12,977 nucleotides of DNA, taken from NCBI GenBank assembly GCA_020722485.1, contig DYKS01000009.1, positions 5,373 through 18,349 of the forward strand, given 5' to 3'. Every line of letters starts with the position of its first letter. The stretch's first letter is position 1. Shown one piece after another: positions 11,715 through 12,977 of the stretch. Below the pieces are notes generated by a model, which did not search any database, had not been told where the DNA came from, and saw nothing but the letters and a program-made list of their open reading frames with translations. This DNA is from Candidatus Elulimicrobium sp. GTDB taxonomy: Bacteria; Patescibacteriota; Minisyncoccia; Moranbacterales; UBA9337. The position numbers and the translations under genes were made by a program.

Positions 11715-12422
11715 ATGAATATTGCTAGTTTTCAAAGATTTACATTAGTTGATTATCCGGGGAAAATTGCCGCCACGGTTTTTACTGTTGGTTGTAATTT
11801 TCGTTGTCCCTTTTGTCATAACCCGGAATTGGTTATTAATTCTCAATTTATGGTTTCCGATGGCGGTAAGCGGGAAAAAGATTTTTTTCAATTTTTAAAA
11901 CAAAGAAAGGGAAAATTGGAGGCGGTTTGTATTACTGGCGGAGAGCCGACTTTACAACCGGATATCATTAAATTTATGAAAAAAATAAAAAAATTGGGCT
12001 ATTTAGTGAAATTGGACACCAATGGAACGCGGCCGGATGTTGTCAAAAAAGTTTTAGATGAAAACATCGCGGATTATATTGCTATGGATATCAAAAATTC
12101 TCCGATTAAATATGCTGACACGGCTGGTGTCGCTGTTGATTTAGACAGAATAAAATTAAGCGTGGAATTAATCAAAAATAGCCGGATTAGTTATGAATTT
12201 AGAACAACGGTTGTGCCAGGACTCCATACTGAAGAAGATTTTGATAAAATCGCGCGCTGGATAAAAGGAGCTGAAAAATATGCTTTGCAAGAATATAGGG
12301 AATTTAAAATTTTAGATCCAAAACTTCGGGAAAAAACTCGCGGACAGAGAATAGATTTGGAAAAAATCAAAGAAAAAATAGAAAATAATTTTGGAGAAAT
12401 GGAAATTAGAAATTACTTATGA
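11715..12422 (+). CDS. nrdG: Anaerobic ribonucleotide reductase activating protein (radical SAM)
   Basis: NrdG uses a [4Fe-4S] cluster and S-adenosylmethionine to abstract hydrogen from the radical glycine of class III reductase. The 235-residue protein starts MNIASFQRFTLVDYPGKIAA and carries the cluster motif CNFRCPFC (Cys27, Cys31, Cys34). It also has the SAM-contacting ITGGEPTLQPD (73-83) and KLDTNGTRPD (99-108), then DYIAMDIKNSP and RTTVVPGLH typical of the longer NrdG type found in Thermotoga and archaea rather than the ~155-residue E. coli type. Here its target glycine would be on the 91-residue protein encoded just upstream. The ATG has no adjacent Shine-Dalgarno; a perfect AAGGAGG lies 43 nt upstream in a terminator-like stem. 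Its TGA overlaps the next ATG by 4 bp. Confidence 0.93.
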   Translation: MNIASFQRFTLVDYPGKIAATVFTVGCNFRCPFCHNPELVINSQFMVSDGGKREKDFFQFLKQRKGKLEAVCITGGEPTLQPDIIKFMKKIKKLGYLVKLDTNGTRPDVVKKVLDENIADYIAMDIKNSPIKYADTAGVAVDLDRIKLSVELIKNSRISYEFRTTVVPGLHTEEDFDKIARWIKGAEKYALQEYREFKILDPKLREKTRGQRIDLEKIKEKIENNFGEMEIRNYL

Positions 12423-12685
12423 TTAAACGTTTAATTATATTGCCGGCATTGATAATACTTATTATTTTGCTTTTGCTAATCTTTGCAATTCCGAATTTTA
12501 TAAAAATAAATGATAATTTTTTTGTAAGTATTAGAGAAGAAGAAAAAATATTTTTGAAAAAAATAGGAAAGAAGGTTAAAAATATTATTTATCGCGAAGC
12601 AACCGAACATAATCCCGAAGGAGATTTTATGCCGGATCAAATTGATGACGAAATAATCAGCGAAATTAAAAAAAGAGTAAACTAA
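12419..12685 (+). CDS. Small single-pass membrane protein of unknown function
   Basis: I do not recognise a family for these 88 residues. The N-terminus is one strongly hydrophobic helix (about 4-27, LIILPALIILIILLLLIFAI) after a KR pair, so it is probably a membrane anchor or uncleaved signal. The rest is a charged soluble tail with a Lys-rich helix (EEEKIFLKKIGKKVKNIIYR) and an acidic end (GDFMPDQIDDEIISEIKKR). It has no cysteine and no obvious catalytic motif. It overlaps nrdG by 4 bp (ATGA) and the next gene by 1 bp (TAATG), so all three are probably translated together. A link to ribonucleotide reduction is possible only by position. Confidence 0.7.
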   Translation: MIKRLIILPALIILIILLLLIFAIPNFIKINDNFFVSIREEEKIFLKKIGKKVKNIIYREATEHNPEGDFMPDQIDDEIISEIKKRVN

Positions 12686-12903
12686 TGAGAATTTATGTAA
12701 AAGCTATTCCCGGTTCGTCGAGAAACAGTGTGGCAAAAATATCCGACGAAGAATATCGGGTGAAAATAACAGCGCCGCCAATTGGCGGAAAAGCCAATAA
12801 AATGCTGATAAAAATATTAGCGGATTATTTTAATAAACCGAAAAGTTCTTTTACAATTATCGGCGGAAAAACCGCGAGAATAAAAATAATAGACATCACA
12901 TAG
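12685..12903 (+). CDS. DUF167 / YggU-family protein
   Basis: The 72-residue protein matches the small DUF167 (UPF0235, YggU) family. It has the opening MRIYVKAIPGSSRNSVAKI, the central VKITAPPIGGKANKMLIKIL (about 26-45), and the end SFTIIGGKTARIKIIDI with the family's GG-x-x-x-R-x-K pattern. It is slightly shorter than the usual 75-100 residues but complete. The function of the family is not established; it is a small alpha/beta protein often carried beside unrelated genes. Its ATG shares one base with the upstream stop (TAATG), a coupled start with no clear Shine-Dalgarno. Confidence 0.9.
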   Translation: MRIYVKAIPGSSRNSVAKISDEEYRVKITAPPIGGKANKMLIKILADYFNKPKSSFTIIGGKTARIKIIDIT

Positions 12904-12910
12904 ATGTTAA

Positions 12911-12977
12911 ATTTAACAGCGTTATTTATATTTTTCAGCTAATTTTTTCCGTTTGTTATTCTCGCTTTTTTGTCATT
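12911..12977 (-). repeat. Interspersed repeat element (copy B, inverted, truncated by window end)
   Basis: Read on the minus strand, the window end begins AATGACA (12977-12971). After about 26 bases it gives AATTAGCTGAAAA, then TATAAATAACGCTGTTAAAT (12944-12911). This aligns with 5299-5331 of copy A at 29 of 34 columns with one gap, and both have AATGACA on the same side. The GC-rich palindrome of copy A would lie just beyond the window end. A 14-bp palindrome TGTTAAATTTAACA (12905-12918) sits at the junction with the DUF167 gene. Confidence 0.5.

Noticed and set aside
1..12977. CRISPR array, tRNA or rRNA genes, prophage or transposase genes
   Set aside because: No regularly spaced direct repeats, no cloverleaf-like sequence in the gaps and no integrase or transposase motif were seen on either strand.

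Overview
The window looks like a piece of a small-genome Candidate Phyla Radiation (Patescibacteria) chromosome, probably of the Parcubacteria side. This rests on the AT-rich composition, Lys/Ile/Asn-rich proteins, short spacers with all genes on the plus strand, an Ig-like surface protein, and an oxygen-independent (class III) ribonucleotide reductase as the only dNTP-synthesis system seen. TGA is used as a normal stop (HIT gene, ftsA, nrdG), which argues against the UGA-glycine lineages (Gracilibacteria, SR1). The lineage assignment is inference.

Layout: (1) 1-949, the end of a secreted or surface protein with Ig-like repeats, whose reading frame changes near 250-272. (2) 950-1257, a gap with an imperfect inverted repeat and a promoter. 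(3) 1258-5062, a housekeeping run: signal peptidase lepB, hisS, a HIT-family protein, rpsU (bS21), yqeY and ybeY. (4) 5063-5371, a gap holding a palindromic interspersed repeat, with a related inverted copy running off the window end at 12911-12977. (5) 5372-8331, a DgkA-type lipid kinase followed by ftsA and ftsZ, closed by a 36-bp perfectly palindromic terminator. (6) 8416-12422, an anaerobic ribonucleotide reductase locus. It has a promoter with a NrdR-box-like operator and an upstream DnaA-box-like 9-mer, then nrdR, nrdD, a 91-residue protein carrying the glycyl-radical motif, and the activase nrdG. (7) 12419-12903, two small genes overlapping each other and nrdG: a one-helix membrane protein and a DUF167/YggU protein.

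The most unusual feature is the ribonucleotide reductase. The 684-residue NrdD has its ATP-cone, barrel motifs and C-terminal zinc site but stops before the radical glycine. That motif (RVVGF, then WNKGK and KDRKTF) is in a separate downstream gene that also has its own two-CxxC zinc-ribbon-like N-terminus. The expected system is therefore a catalytic body, a separate glycyl-radical subunit and a radical-SAM activase, all under an NrdR repressor encoded in the same locus. A known analogy is GrcA/YfiD for pyruvate formate-lyase, but there the main enzyme keeps its own glycine; here the partner looks obligatory.

A second pattern is that rpsU alone has a strong, well-spaced Shine-Dalgarno sequence, while nearly every other gene has none or a weak one. 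This resembles the bS21 autoregulation known from Flavobacteriia.
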